DNA of 64,000 nucleotides from Daphnia pulex (lineage: Eukaryota > Arthropoda > Branchiopoda > Diplostraca > Daphniidae): assembly GCF_021134715.1 (NCBI RefSeq), contig NC_060024.1, positions 11,222,001-11,286,000 on the forward strand, written 5' to 3'. The notes beneath the pieces were generated by a model. The model was not told the DNA's origin. It did not search any database and saw nothing but the letters and a program-made list of their open reading frames with translations. Positions within the stretch are counted from its first letter, which is position 1. The number at the start of each line of letters is the position of its first letter. Below, in pieces: positions 14,838 through 26,194 of the stretch. The translations under genes and the position numbers were made by a program.

Positions 14838-17800
14838 CTGAAATAAAAACAAATGGAATACTTTTTTTTTTCAAATTGTTGTTGTGTGATTAATGATGAT
14901 TTTCTTGTTTCTTTTTGTTATTTCGTGATACGAGATCAAAGAGGAGCCTACAGATAAGGACTGACACGCGGAGGATGTAACAAAAGGGGAGCGCCTATAC
15001 CCGCCCGTGTGTGTGTGGTACATAACTACATCCTATAAAGGTCGATGGACTGTGCAATGCAACTGGCTAATAATAGCCGCCAGCTGATTGGTTATACCCC
15101 CCTCTGTCTGTGCTCACCCAAATGCCTCGTATGTGTCCATACACACGAATCCAACAGATGGTCTCATCCCCTGCCACAAGCTTCACAAGATACTGCCAAA
15201 TAAAAATTCCCGGTTGATTATTTGATTTTTCTACTACCCCCCATCTCGATAGTTCGACAATCTCAAGTTGTCACGGACCCCAGAGGAGAGACCCAACTGT
15301 TCTTCTCCGGGTCTGGACAACGTCAAATTTTGGTTAACTTTAATAGAAATAAAAAACAACGCAACAAACGGTGGTAAATTCTAAACATTTTTCGGACTAC
15401 GCTCACAAAGAGGTAATCGACATTTCTCCAAAGAAGAAAAAAAAAAGTGTTGAAAAACCCGCTGGCATATTGAAAAAATTGTAATTTTCTTCTCTCTCTG
15501 TGAGTGTGAGTGTAGGTTGGATGTTCCAGACGAGCAGACTCACGCTAGCTTCCACTTTACCACGGTTGCGTGAAAAAAACAAAAGAAGTAGAAGTTGCTG
15601 ACTGTTGTTGGAAGGTTTCGACCTTGGCTGTGTGTGTTGGGTAACATCCTCTTCTTGTATTATTATTTTTTTTCTCGGTTAAAAATCACGCCGACCAGGC
15701 AGAACAACTCTTCTTGCCCGTCGGACGTTTGGCCGTTTTTCATATTTTTCTTCTTTTGACTTCTGTTTATTATTCTCACACACACACAATCACCCTGTCT
15801 CTTTCTGCTCCTAACTCTTCTGCTCTGGCTTGCGGTCAGATATTATTCAACCACGCGCTGTGCGGCCGTGATTGCACACACGCAGAGGAAAAAAAAAACG
15901 ACACCACCGTCGAGAACGAAAGCCCTAAAGCCCCAAATAAGACTTTGTGTGTGTACGAAAGAAGAAGAAGAAGAATCTTTTCGCTCTTTGGCTGATGCTG
16001 CTGTTGTCCATCTGTCAAGTTCAACCGACAATTTTTCCTATCGGGTAGAAATATCTTTTTTATTTTTATTATTTTGGAAAAGGAGTCGACGATGCAAAGG
16101 GAAATTCGATGACCTTTTTTCTCTTTTTATTGCAGTTGTTTGTGCAGCTGCGGGACCCAGCCAGGCACGCATCGCGCCATTTTCAAAAAGGAGAGAAACA
16201 CACGCAATCAAATAGGACCTTCACCTGTCGATGGGTCAAAACGATTTTCCCTACCTCATCGCCCTTTTTTTTCTTTTTTTGACAAGTTTATCATGGAAAA
16301 GTGGAGGAAAAAGGAGATCTGGAAGAAAAGAAAAAAACATTTCCGGAATCTTTTTTTTCCATCACGAGAAACACGTTTTTACCATCAGTTCACTTTCACG
16401 TCAAGACGAAAAAATCAGGAGAAAAATACACAAAAATTAGTCACGGCATTCTTTCAGATCCTATTTTTAGTGACTTCATTGTAACCATATGTGTTTTTCT
16501 CTCTCTCTCTGTCTCTCCCCCCCCCCCTTCAGATAACAACTAAAAAAAAATTATTTTTCAAAAGAGGAAAAACAAGTTTAAAAGCATCCGCCGGAATGTG
16601 TCTCTCTCCCTCCCCCCCCCCCCCCGGGAGGAAACAGTTGCACACAGCTATCCTATATATATGCACGCGAGATTCTTCAGTAGGATACCCAAAAAGTCTG
16701 AGGGAGAGACTGGAAAAAATTCTATTTGCGGCAGTTTTTAAAAAGAAAAAAGTTAAATTTGAATCTGGCGCCATTGTCATCTTGATCGGAAATCCAATTC
16801 CTCCTTCTCGGGTTCTTAGTTGAATTCGACGTCGGTCACGATCGAGCCCGTCTATTTTTCTTAGCCAATCGTGTCTGATGGGTTAGCGAACCGCACAACT
16901 ACAACAGCAACAACAACACAAAAGATTAGTTGTTTTTCTTGTCCTCTCTTCCCAATAAAGCAGAACCGCGTGAAACCCCAAACCGAGAAGGAGAGACCCC
17001 CTCGTTCATTCACCATCCCATCGGGTATAGATACTTGTGCCTATAAAAGGATTTTGCAGTCCATCCTTATTTTCAAGAAGAAATGCTCACGCTATATGCA
17101 AAGGGGATAAAATGGATGGTTCTCCGAACGTGAAATATAATCACCGGCACACAGGAGACCACACACACACACACCTTATACTTTCTTTTATTTGTCCGTC
17201 CCAATGTTTGAATATACTCGTTTAAACAGCCGCATTCTTGGACACATTTGTTTGACTGTTTTTTCGACCACGGAAGTGGATAGTTGAAATAAATAGAAAA
17301 ATGAATTACAATAATTACGTAAGCGGAGAAAACCTACAGGGGCTAGTAGAGCGGACTGATAGGGGCTCACACACAAAGGCGATGGTGTGAATCACTTTAC
17401 AACAAAAAATTCGTTCAGACTGAACGACACGGGGTGGGGAGAGATAGTCCCGACCAAAAAACAGCCCACACAATTTTTGAAAAGCTTAAAGTGCAGAGAG
17501 AGCCCGTTAGCCCTGGCTGCTGCTGTTGTATTAATAACGGAGTTCCCTTAAACTATTCGAACAAGAAAATGGACGACGCTTAAGGGGGGGGTATACCAAG
17601 TCTCATCGGAGAGCAGATGCGCTTTATTTTCATCCCGGCCATGTTTTTTTCTTTTTTGTTGTTTCGCTGCCCCCCGACACTGATCACGCCAGTGAGAAAT
17701 ATTGGACGGTCAAATACGGGATCTTGCGGCTATACGCACAGATAGTCCACATAGAAGAGCCGCGCTCTCCTGTATATATCTCTGTTCGGGGCGGTGTCTT

Positions 17801-19620
17801 GCTCGGCAAAACTTGTTTGTAAGACGGGCGTGAGAAGGGAAATCAATCAACCTCAATTCACTAGTGTACCTTGATTCCATCAACAGCTAAACAAGGTAGT
17901 AGTAGAGAAGGTTCACCCGAAATGCACAAAAGAAAACCAAGCGACGAATATTTTTTCAAACAACCGGAGAGAAAGTGGATCGACGATTTCCAGCAAGAAA
18001 TTTAGATTTAAAAAAACAACTTTTTGACAATGTTCCGGTTAAAATTTTAACGCAAAAAAAAAAAAGTTAACCGTGGGCGTTTAGCTCCTTTCTAAAAAAA
18101 TTTCAAAAAATAATTCTAAACGAACGATGAAGGAGAGAAAATGTTTTTTGGTGTGGTTCTCCTCTCTGACTAATCATTTCAGCTTCTCTTATTATTCTCT
18201 TTTTTCCCGACCGAAAGGAATTTTCGGTGGGCGTCGACAGCTCGTGTTGCCTTTGTGCGATCCGAGCGATAAAAATTCTCTCCGCTGACACTGAGAGAGA
18301 GAGATACGCATCATCGACATCACCTTCAAAAATCGGAAATAAATGAACGTCGAGGTCGTCCGAGACACAAAAAGAAACGAAATGGAATTTGACTGCACGA
18401 TGATGACGTGTGTGCGTACCAAAATGGTGATGACAAATCGACTCACCTTGGAAGAAGAAAATGATGATGAGGCTGAAACACACACACACAGTTTAGGTGT
18501 GTGCTGTTGTTGTCACTGGCTCAGAATGTTTTGTGTTTTGCCATTCACGTTGGCTCGACCAGAGGTTTCACGTCGTGGAAAAAGCCGTAGAGCTGCGACA
18601 CACACCGTGTGTGTGGGGGTTGTTGCAACGTTTCAACTTTATACAATTGATTCACTTCTGCATGTATGCACACTCACACACAGATACTGTGTGTGTGTAT
18701 CAGACACACACTGGGCACACACACACACACAGAGCACTCGGCGGTCCCGGGGTTTTTGAATAATAGACTGACCCCCGTTCTACACAACGTTCAAACTGAA
18801 AAGCGAAAAAGAAATACTGAGCGCTGCACGCGGTAAACGCGCTGCAGACGAGACGATCGTCGACTCCCGCCCGTTGTGGTGCTGCAGTCTCCATTTGTAT
18901 GGAGGATTATGTGGGCACACAAAAAGCTCTCCCGCACACCACCACCACCCACTTCCACCGTGGGGCTGTGCATCTCTTTCTCTCTCACTACATAACACGA
19001 ATGGAAAAAAGAAACCCTGGGGGGTTGGGTTGGCTTTGCCACCACGGGCTAAGCCCCCTTTTCGTGTGAAGTCACGTTACCGTATTGAAAAACACGAGAG
19101 GTGGAACGATGGGGAGAGAAACTCTTGTTGCTCTTTTGTTGATGATTTCATTTTTATTCGAGGCTTTTGTCGTCTGTAGTCGCCAGCACGCAACTGCCAC
19201 CTAGTTGTCAGATTTAGCAACCAAGCGAAACGTGCATTTTTGATTAAAATTAAATAAATGCTTTAAAATTGATATTCAATCTAATAAGCGTGAAAAGTTA
19301 AAGAAACAAGTTGTATGGGAAATATTCCTAGTATTTATTTTCATTCATTTTTCTGAATTTCAAAATGGTTAACTTTTTTTTACATTTCTTTAAAACAAAT
19401 CAGTACACTTGATTTTTAAATTGTATTTCAAAATATTTTTTATTCATATTTTCACGTTTATAATACTTGTTATAGATGATAAAAGATATTTTTATGATTA
19501 AGCAAATTTTATGAAGCGTCAACATCAATGTGAATATGGCAACGTTCACCCAGTTGTCTTCAATCCTCTCTCCATTTTTGTGGTCTCTTAGCACGGCAAT
19601 CGTTGTAGAAAGCCTACACT
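14838..19620. other. Gene-free, simple-repeat-rich spacer
   Basis: No coding exon could be supported on either strand. The stretch contains C runs, GT/CA tracts (about 18480-18490 and 18665-18735) and A/G-rich tracts. It probably holds the promoter and 5' UTR exons of the CRACD-like gene, but no TATA plus initiator pair stands out. The last ~60 bases are the pyrimidine-rich RpS16 leader region. Confidence 0.4.
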
Positions 19621-20528
19621 ATGACCGCCCCGGTAAGCATTTTTCAAATTTATTCGTACATCCACTCATTTACTAAATTGAAATCTATTTAATTATATAG
19701 ACGACAACCAGCACTGCTCCTAAGGAGCCAATTCAGTCTGTCCAGGTTTTCGGCCGAAAGGTAATTACAAGTTGTATTTTTTCTCGGCCGGCGTGATGCA
19801 TTTTTCCCTACTGATGGCGGCCATATTGCCCGCCTCATGGTCCGGTTTGTCATAGCAAATGGATAGTAAATTTTGATTTTGTATGTTAATCTAGAAAACC
19901 GCCACCGCTGTTGCATACTGCAAGCGTGGACATGGGCTCATTAAAGTCAATGGAAGGCCGCTTTCCATCATCGAGCCTCGCCTGCTCCAGTACAAACTCT
20001 ACGAACCCATCTTACTGTTGGGCAAGGTAAACTTCTTGTTTGATTGATACTTGAACCTACTTCTTTATGATGAGCATTTATCCCGAATACGATATTCAGT
20101 GAGATTAATTTTATGCCTGAAGAATATCTAAATCCATCTGCCTTACTAATGTTTCTTGAACCATTGGACTTAACTCGTTTGCTTATTGTCAACAGGACCG
20201 ATTTGCTGGTGTCGACATTAGGATCAGAGTAAGTGGTGGTGGTCACGTTGCCCAAGTGTATGCCATCAGGCAAGCAATTGCCAAGTCCCTGGTTGCTTAC
20301 TACCAGAAATGTAAGTTTCGATCAAGATATTAGTTTGAGTTTGCTAAGTGCCTAACTTTAACTGTATTGTTCCTCTGATTAGATGTGGACGAAGCCTCCA
20401 AACAGGAGATCAAGGACATCCTCATCAATTATGACCGCAGTCTGTTGGTATCTGACCCTCGTCGCTGCGAAGCCAAGAAGTTCGGTGGTCCAGGTGCCCG
20501 CGCCAGATACCAGAAATCTTACCGATAA
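19621..20528 (+). CDS. RpS16: 40S ribosomal protein S16 (uS9)
   Basis: Five exons: 19621-19632, 19701-19760, 19895-20026, 20196-20310, 20383-20528; 154 residues. The protein shows the uS9 signatures [59 protein letters not shown] and the invariant C-terminus [14 protein letters not shown], whose tail reaches into the ribosomal P site. Length is close to the 146-148 residues usual in animals; the extra residues are at the N-terminus ([14 protein letters not shown]). The leader upstream of ATG is pyrimidine-rich (CCTCTCTCC, TGGTCTCTT), as expected for a TOP-type ribosomal protein gene. The first coding exon is only 12 nt. The 19761-19894 and 20311-20382 introns show nothing convincing; the 20027-20195 intron holds a candidate snoRNA. 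The gene converges on PGAP2, 470 bp away. Confidence 0.97.
20061..20124 (+). ncRNA. Candidate box C/D snoRNA in an RpS16 intron
   Basis: The intron contains a perfect box C (ATGATGA, 20067-20073) and box D (CTGA, 20117-20120), closed by a four-base terminal stem TTCT/AGAA (20061-20064 with 20121-20124). The 3' end lies about 71 nt from the intron's acceptor, the spacing typical of intronic C/D snoRNAs, and ribosomal protein introns are common hosts. The internal C'/D' boxes are poor (around TTCAGTGAGA) and I could not match the guide to rRNA, so this stays a candidate. Confidence 0.38.
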
Positions 20529-20997
20529 ACTTGTTCGCTGTTTCCCAGAGAGCTGGTCTGTTGTGTCTTGTTGTATGGAAAAGAATAATACGACAAGCCA
20601 AGATTTCACATTCTGGAGTAAAATCTGTATTTTCTTTCATTACTTTTTCACGGGGTTCAACACGAACGAGATAAAAGGTGAAACTGACTCCATGCAAAGA
20701 AATAAGTTGAGAAAGTTTTTCACATTAGATACTTTTTGGTTTAGTAGAATTCCAACAGGGAAAGTAGAAGTAATTTATTGAGATCATATATTAGGGCTTC
20801 GTGAGTTAAGTGTCGAGGCCTTGTGATAAAGAGTTTTCGAAATGACAAGAGGAAACGTGCAGCTGCATTAATTGAAGTGCAGATCTACCGTAGAGCGATT
20901 TGAACTATGCGCATAAATGACAATTGTTTCCTTTTTTTAAATTCAATAGAGTAATGGAAGAGAAAAAGTGTTAAGACATTTGCAAACATGCTGTTAT

Positions 20998-22107
20998 TCA
21001 CTTGATCTTTGTTTTGGAACTTTTCCAGTTGCTTCCCACAATTATATCTTCGTCTGGGAAATCAATAATAATGGTAGCGTGGAAGCCCATGTTGGTTGCG
21101 GCAATCCAGTATTCAAAGAACGAAAACCAACTGAACGCTGCGGAAGAAGAAAGAATTAGTAATCAGTAACCCGTCAAACGAAAGTTCAGGGCCTTAAGGC
21201 AATTGCATTGATTGTATTAGTGCTGTTACCCATGTCATGGCAATACACCCGATGTTTGACGAAGAAGACCAAAAGACCGAAGGTGCAAAGAAGAGACAAA
21301 TAGAAGAGACAGCGTTTGAAGAAATAGGAGCGCTGCTCAGACTGCTGTTCTCGACCGAAATCAGCCATTTTAAGTAATTTCAGCACAATTAGCATGTGTA
21401 CTTGGGAGCTGACCATGAAAACAATGAAGATCTTTTCGTGAATAGCTGTGGGATAGAAATGAGGTAAGAACGTTTTTCAAATATTATTTTAGGTTTTAGC
21501 TTTGTCAGTTTGTGACTTGTGAGAGGATATCTTTGACACTACTTACGATAGTTTTCTCTGTTGGAGACATATGTAACACCAATTAGAGCAGCCTGTTCAA
21601 TCAGGTTCAGCGAAAGAGCCAGCCAAACATGAAAGAGGTAGCTCTTCTTGTTGGGCTGGCTGACTCTTGACAGTTGGTTCAAGTAAAATCGGTGATAGAC
21701 AAGTGAGGTGAGAAATCTTGGGCCCACATGGAGGGCGATAACAATCCTCCAGATGTAACGCTGGGGACTAATTCCAGTGATTGCACTGATTGAAGGAATG
21801 ACATTATAAACCTGTAAATTTCAAAGTAACAAAAAAATTAGTTAAAACCAGTCGAGCAATGTACCAAGTAATTTACCCTGCAGTGTGTTTCGTGGATGTC
21901 ATTTTGCTGGAAGATGTTGGCAGAGACAAAACAGATGACGAGACCAATTAGGGGCAGCGAGACAGTGAAACGGCACAATTGACTAAAATTGAATCGGACG
22001 TAGCTTCGTTGCTGCAGATATACGTGACTGTTGGCAGCGTCTTGACAATTGCAGTACGTCGGAGGAGACTCGGGAAGATCTTGACGACTTTCTTTTAAAC
22101 TGGTCAT
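20998..22107 (-). CDS. PGAP2: PGAP2 / Frag1-like GPI-anchor lipid remodelling protein
   Basis: Four exons: 22107-21877, 21811-21547, 21445-21230, 21137-20998; 283 residues. Landmarks shared with vertebrate PGAP2 include a first membrane helix (PLIGLVICFVSANIF), THCRVYNVIPSISAITG, PQRYIWRIVIALHVGPRFL, NLIEQAALIGVTYVSNREN, HEKIFIVFMVSSQVHML and a final EYWIAATNMGFHAT helix. The protein is polytopic; family members act in the Golgi during fatty-acid remodelling of GPI anchors. The N-terminus carries a short Ser/Pro-rich cytosolic segment with a Cys pair (PPTYCNCQD). The start ATG is the first in-frame one after the upstream non-coding stretch. It converges on RpS16. Confidence 0.88.
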
Positions 22108-23450
22108 TTTCTCTTTCTCTCTTTTCGGAAAACAATGAAACACGAAATATATGTATATAAAGACTAGATTTTAGGCCAACAAAGAAATTTCGATTCACGC
22201 CATCATAACAAATCCTCCGAACCGTATTGAGATTGTTTAACTCTCACTGTAGTTGTACAACAACAATGCAACAACGAAGCTAGCAGCCGACTGCACTCGT
22301 TTGACATTTATGAACTGCTGGGCTCTTTTCCTATATCTTCTTTTTTTCTTTTGGCTTTCCTGCGCGTCTCAAAAGGAAAGTGTCTCTTTGCGAGTGTGGC
22401 TTGAAAAATATTTCAGCAGATCTGTGTGGGGGGAAAAGTGCAACAACGAAACAAACAACCGCAAAATAAAAAAATGGGAAAAAAGAAGACTCGATCGAAG
22501 ACTCAACAAACCCAAACGCCGCAAAAGAGAGCTATACAGAGTCGAAGCTCAGCTAGAATCTAAGCGCGAACCTTCAAAGCTCTTATCGATTGGTTTCAAC
22601 GGGCCAGCAGCACCCAAGTCCTCAAGCAGCTCACACAGAGGGAATCAAACGCAGAGAGAAGGGTGGGAGAGGGGAATGACGGCGAACGGGCGGGACACGT
22701 CCAACTTTTCAAAGCAGCACGAGTCTTCTTCTTCTTCTATGCTTATTCCCTGTTCTTGCCCTTGGATATATATAGAGGCTATAGCTATACTGCGCGCAAG
22801 CCAGGAGAGAGAGAGAGTCTTTTGCAAGCAGGAGGACACACGTCCGTTATTTCACACCAACTAGCTCCGAGTGCTCCGACGAGTATAGCGTGCGTGTGTA
22901 GTAGTAGTATACGTATACATATACCAAGAGGGGGGGTTTGCGCGCTGGATTTTCTTCGGTTCACTCCCGAGCCAGCGAGAACGAGAGAGGAGTCGCTTGG
23001 TCGCGATCATTGATTTTTCCCCCCCATCGACCTGCTGCTCCTTGCCGCTAACAAGGAGCCAGCTAGGCTCTTGTATGTGTGTGTATAGACTATACTAGCG
23101 TGACAGAGAGAGAGAGCGTATATATAACGATAGAGACGATCTATCGTCGAGGTATATATTTCAAGAACACTGGGACAGAATATGTATGTATGTGTACAGT
23201 GAACTCCCGCAGTCCTGCGTGTCATCTGGACTTGATTATCGGCATCCTGCGGCAGTCTTGTGTGTGTATAGGCGCACATATACCTTAGTATATATCGGAA
23301 TAACTACTACTCTGTATGGACTATTATGTGCATGTCGATGATTTCTATAGATGAAAACAATCTTTTGTACAACATCTTATCTTATATATCCTTTTGTATT
23401 TGACCGTCCCATTTTCATACTCGAGGAACTTTTTTTTATGTCTCTCCCGA
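22108..23450. other. Intergenic between PGAP2 and GST
   Basis: It should hold the PGAP2 promoter and the 3' UTR of the GST gene. There are open frames on both strands (22253-22864 plus is the longest), but composition is GA/CT-rich and repetitive (GAGAGA runs near 22806 and 23105) with no recognisable domain. Nothing else is called. Confidence 0.45.
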
Positions 23451-25059
23451 CTACATGGGAGTGACTGGCCTTTTTTCCATCCAGGCTGCGATGGCCGGGA
23501 CTTGACCAATTCGAGCGTGCAAAGCCGCAACGTGTTGACACTTGGGAACACGATCAGCGCCAAACGCTCCACTAAAATGTTTCATAAATAATAAAAACGA
23601 GGGAAAGAAAAAAAGGGAGAGAGAGAGAGAGAGAAAAGAGATGAATATCAAAACGGGAGACTGTTAAATAATGAAAAGCAAGTCTAAAAATAGCAGCAAT
23701 TGTACAGATTCAACCCAACAGTGGCGAAAAAGAAAAAAAAGGTTATCCAGACGGAAGAAAATGACGTTTGCTCACAGTGTGAGGACAAGAAAAATATGTC
23801 ACATCAAATGTGATAAAAAAAAGTGTTGGAAAACTTACGTGATGAAGTCGTAAAAATTGAAGAGGGCCAAATCGGCTAGAGTGCACTGTGGAAAAAAGCC
23901 CAAAAGAGAGAGAGTTAGAATATGTTTATAGCGACGGTGGATGAAACCTTAGAAGTGGTCGATCAATAAATATTTGCACGCGTCTATAGACAGATGATGA
24001 TCTGTGCAAGACAATAATCGAATGGTGGAGGGTGATGATTATACTTGATTGCCGATGATGTAATCTGCTCCATTGTCTTCCAGATGCTTGTCCAGGCTTT
24101 TCAATAGCGGTTCGACGGAATTCTTGAAGAAATTATCGATCGCTTCTTTCTTTTTCTCCTGGTCGTCGCCGGCGTAAAAAACGGGTCTCACATCTTTATT
24201 TTGATTCGATTGTTCCACAGCAACCACAAGAAAATCAAGAACAAGATCAATTAAAAGTTGCTGCGCACATTGGTCGCCCCTAATCGCGGCAATTTCAATG
24301 TAATCAGTCTTTTACCATTGAATGTGTTACCGATGTGATCGTTCACTGCATCGATTTTGGCCCATTGCCAATCGTCTGTGCCGGCCAAGTTGTGACGACG
24401 GGCCAGAAAGCGAGCGATGGCGAGACTCTATAGTAAGGCAACACACACACGAAAAAATGGCGTCCACCCGCAACCCAAAAGAAAAACAAACAAACAAAAA
24501 AACGGGGCACATGAAATGCCGCACTGTCTTTTTCTCAACCCATTAACTTTGATGTCATTCAAAAAAATGCTCATAGTAACTTCTTACCTCCGTCAAGAAC
24601 TGACCTTTCCACTCGAGCACGGGCACCTGTCCATTAGGCATTTCTGTCAATTTCCAAAAGATTTGAAATGAATTGAAAACATCCGCCAAATGGGCGGATG
24701 CAGCAACACATCAATTAAAAAGTTAGAGCTTCTTCGCCAAAATGGATATATCAGCGTTGTGCACGCACTTACTGGCTTTATGTTGCGGCCATTCGGTCAT
24801 TTCGTAGCGAATGTCCTCGTATGGAACTTTGGCATCTGGCAAGAGAAGATTATGTAATTCGTCAATTCATCTTAGTCCAAGACAGCGCCAGCAAAAAAAT
24901 AAAAAGGGCGGGACAGCAGTAGCAGTAGCAATGGATAGAAAAGGACTAAAAGGATCGAGAGAAAAGAGACTTACAGGCCATGATGAGACGAGCCAACTCT
25001 CCGCGTCCCTTCATGTTGAAATAGTGCAGTTTGTATTCGTTTCTCCTTCGCGTCGACAT
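23451..25059 (-). CDS. Sigma-class glutathione S-transferase / prostaglandin D synthase-like
   Basis: Seven exons: 25059-24975, 24835-24773, 24643-24588, 24427-24316, 24193-24045, 23885-23839, 23571-23451; 210 residues, the usual size of cytosolic GSTs. The N-terminal thioredoxin-fold half shows YKLHYFNMKGRGELARLIMA, where the Tyr of HYFN is the position of the catalytic Tyr in sigma GSTs. It continues with AKVPYEDIRYEMTEWP and MPNGQVPVLEW; NGQVPVLE holds the cis-Pro and the glutathione-backbone contact. The helical half has SLAIARFLARRHNLAG, the CTLADLALFNFYDFIT segment (N-capping-box region) and AIAAWMEKRPVTPM at the end. Role: conjugation of glutathione or prostaglandin/peroxide metabolism in the cytosol (family knowledge). 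The fifth exon has a weak acceptor (AATAAAG) but is the only one that keeps phase. Confidence 0.9.
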
Positions 25060-25195
25060 TTTTTATTCGTTTGACAATTGGAAATTCGCTTTCAAAAAAC
25101 TAAAGGTTTAACTTGTTCTTCTTCCAGGGGAAAAGCAGAGTCAGCCCAAGTCGACTAGTCGCAATGACTTGCGACTTTTCTTCCGTCTACGGAAT

Positions 25196-25202
25196 TATAT
25201 AG
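25196..25202 (-). promoter_or_regulatory. Candidate TATA box of the GST gene
   Basis: On the minus strand TATATAA lies about 140 bp upstream of the GST start codon. A pyrimidine/TCATT-type initiator is possible some 30-35 bp further on. Position and sequence fit a TATA promoter; transcription start data are lacking. Confidence 0.35.
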
Positions 25203-26194
25203 ACGCTAATGGGCAGCAGCAACCGGGGGTGAGATAAGACCTCCCGTAATATGGATAACAAAAGTCAAGAACGTTATAGCCCTTGGAAAAGTGACAGAAC
25301 TGCTGTTGGAGCGTGATATTTCATCAAGGGGAGATTGGCTATTCAAACGGAACAAATGATAAGAGATAGCTACACTTTTAGTTTAAATGGGATCAACAGT
25401 CCAACCAAAGTTATGTACGACAAATCTTGTTTAAATATGTACTTTTGGTTGGCGCAGAGACCACCAGAGGCCTGGCATTCCTTGGACTAAAAACCATTCA
25501 ACTAATTATTCAAGAAATTGGCAAATGAAAGTCAACAACCGAAATTCTTATAATTGATGACCGGGAACCCAAATTAGAGCTGGAGGGAGGAAAAGGTATG
25601 ACTGATGGACACGCTTATTTTATTTTTTTATTATTTTTTTTTTCAAGCTCATCGTGAACTGTTTCGTGACGTCGAAAAGTTTTGGTTGGTTGTTGGTGGG
25701 GTGAGAATCATAAAAAGAGAGAAAGCGGCGCAATATAGCGACGCTCTGGTTCAAACAACTCGGTGGGTTCCAGGTAAGTCCACGGTTGGCCATCCACCAG
25801 GTAAAAAGTAGAGTTGAGTTGATGGGGTTGCGCGCTGGGTCGAAAATAACGTCCCAGAAAGTCTCCACCAGGAGCCAGCAGCCACAGTGTAGAGTCAAAG
25901 CGCTAACCACTTCAGTGCCCTCGCTTGAGATTATAGAGGACACAACCTTAACAATCCAGCTCTTCTTCTACTACTCCGTCATTTCAGACATTTTTTCTAT
26001 TTATTTTGCGATGCGGATTTAATTCCGTCAACTGGAAAAACCCCCAATCGAAAAATTAACTCTGAGAGCGCGGGGCTCCTAGTTTTCAAAATCCTCCGAT
26101 TCCGTGTGAAAGAAAGAAATCAGTGTGTACAGTGCCCAAATAATCTCCTGGAAGGAAAACAAGTTTTTTTTTTATCTGATCCGGCCGGAAGAGG
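25203..26194. other. Divergent intergenic region between GST and forkhead gene
   Basis: It separates the divergent GST and forkhead starts, so both promoters lie here. Around 25880-25925 the minus strand reads GTGGTTAGCGC, like a tRNA A box, but no B box follows at the right distance, so no SINE is called. Otherwise nothing is seen. Confidence 0.4.

Noticed and set aside
18660-18740. Clustered CACACA/TGTGTG tracts
   Set aside because: Plain microsatellite; alternating-purine-pyrimidine DNA but no further structure to explain.
19761-19894. Second possible snoRNA in an RpS16 intron (GTGATGC ... CTGA)
   Set aside because: Box C is imperfect, the boxes are too close together and no terminal stem is present.
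22253-22864. 203-codon plus-strand open frame upstream of PGAP2
   Set aside because: The composition is driven by GA/AAC-rich simple sequence and overlaps other equally long frames; no homology recognised.
25880-25930. tRNA-like GTGGTTAGCGC on the minus strand
   Set aside because: A-box-like only; no B box at the proper distance and no cloverleaf, so neither a tRNA nor a SINE could be supported.
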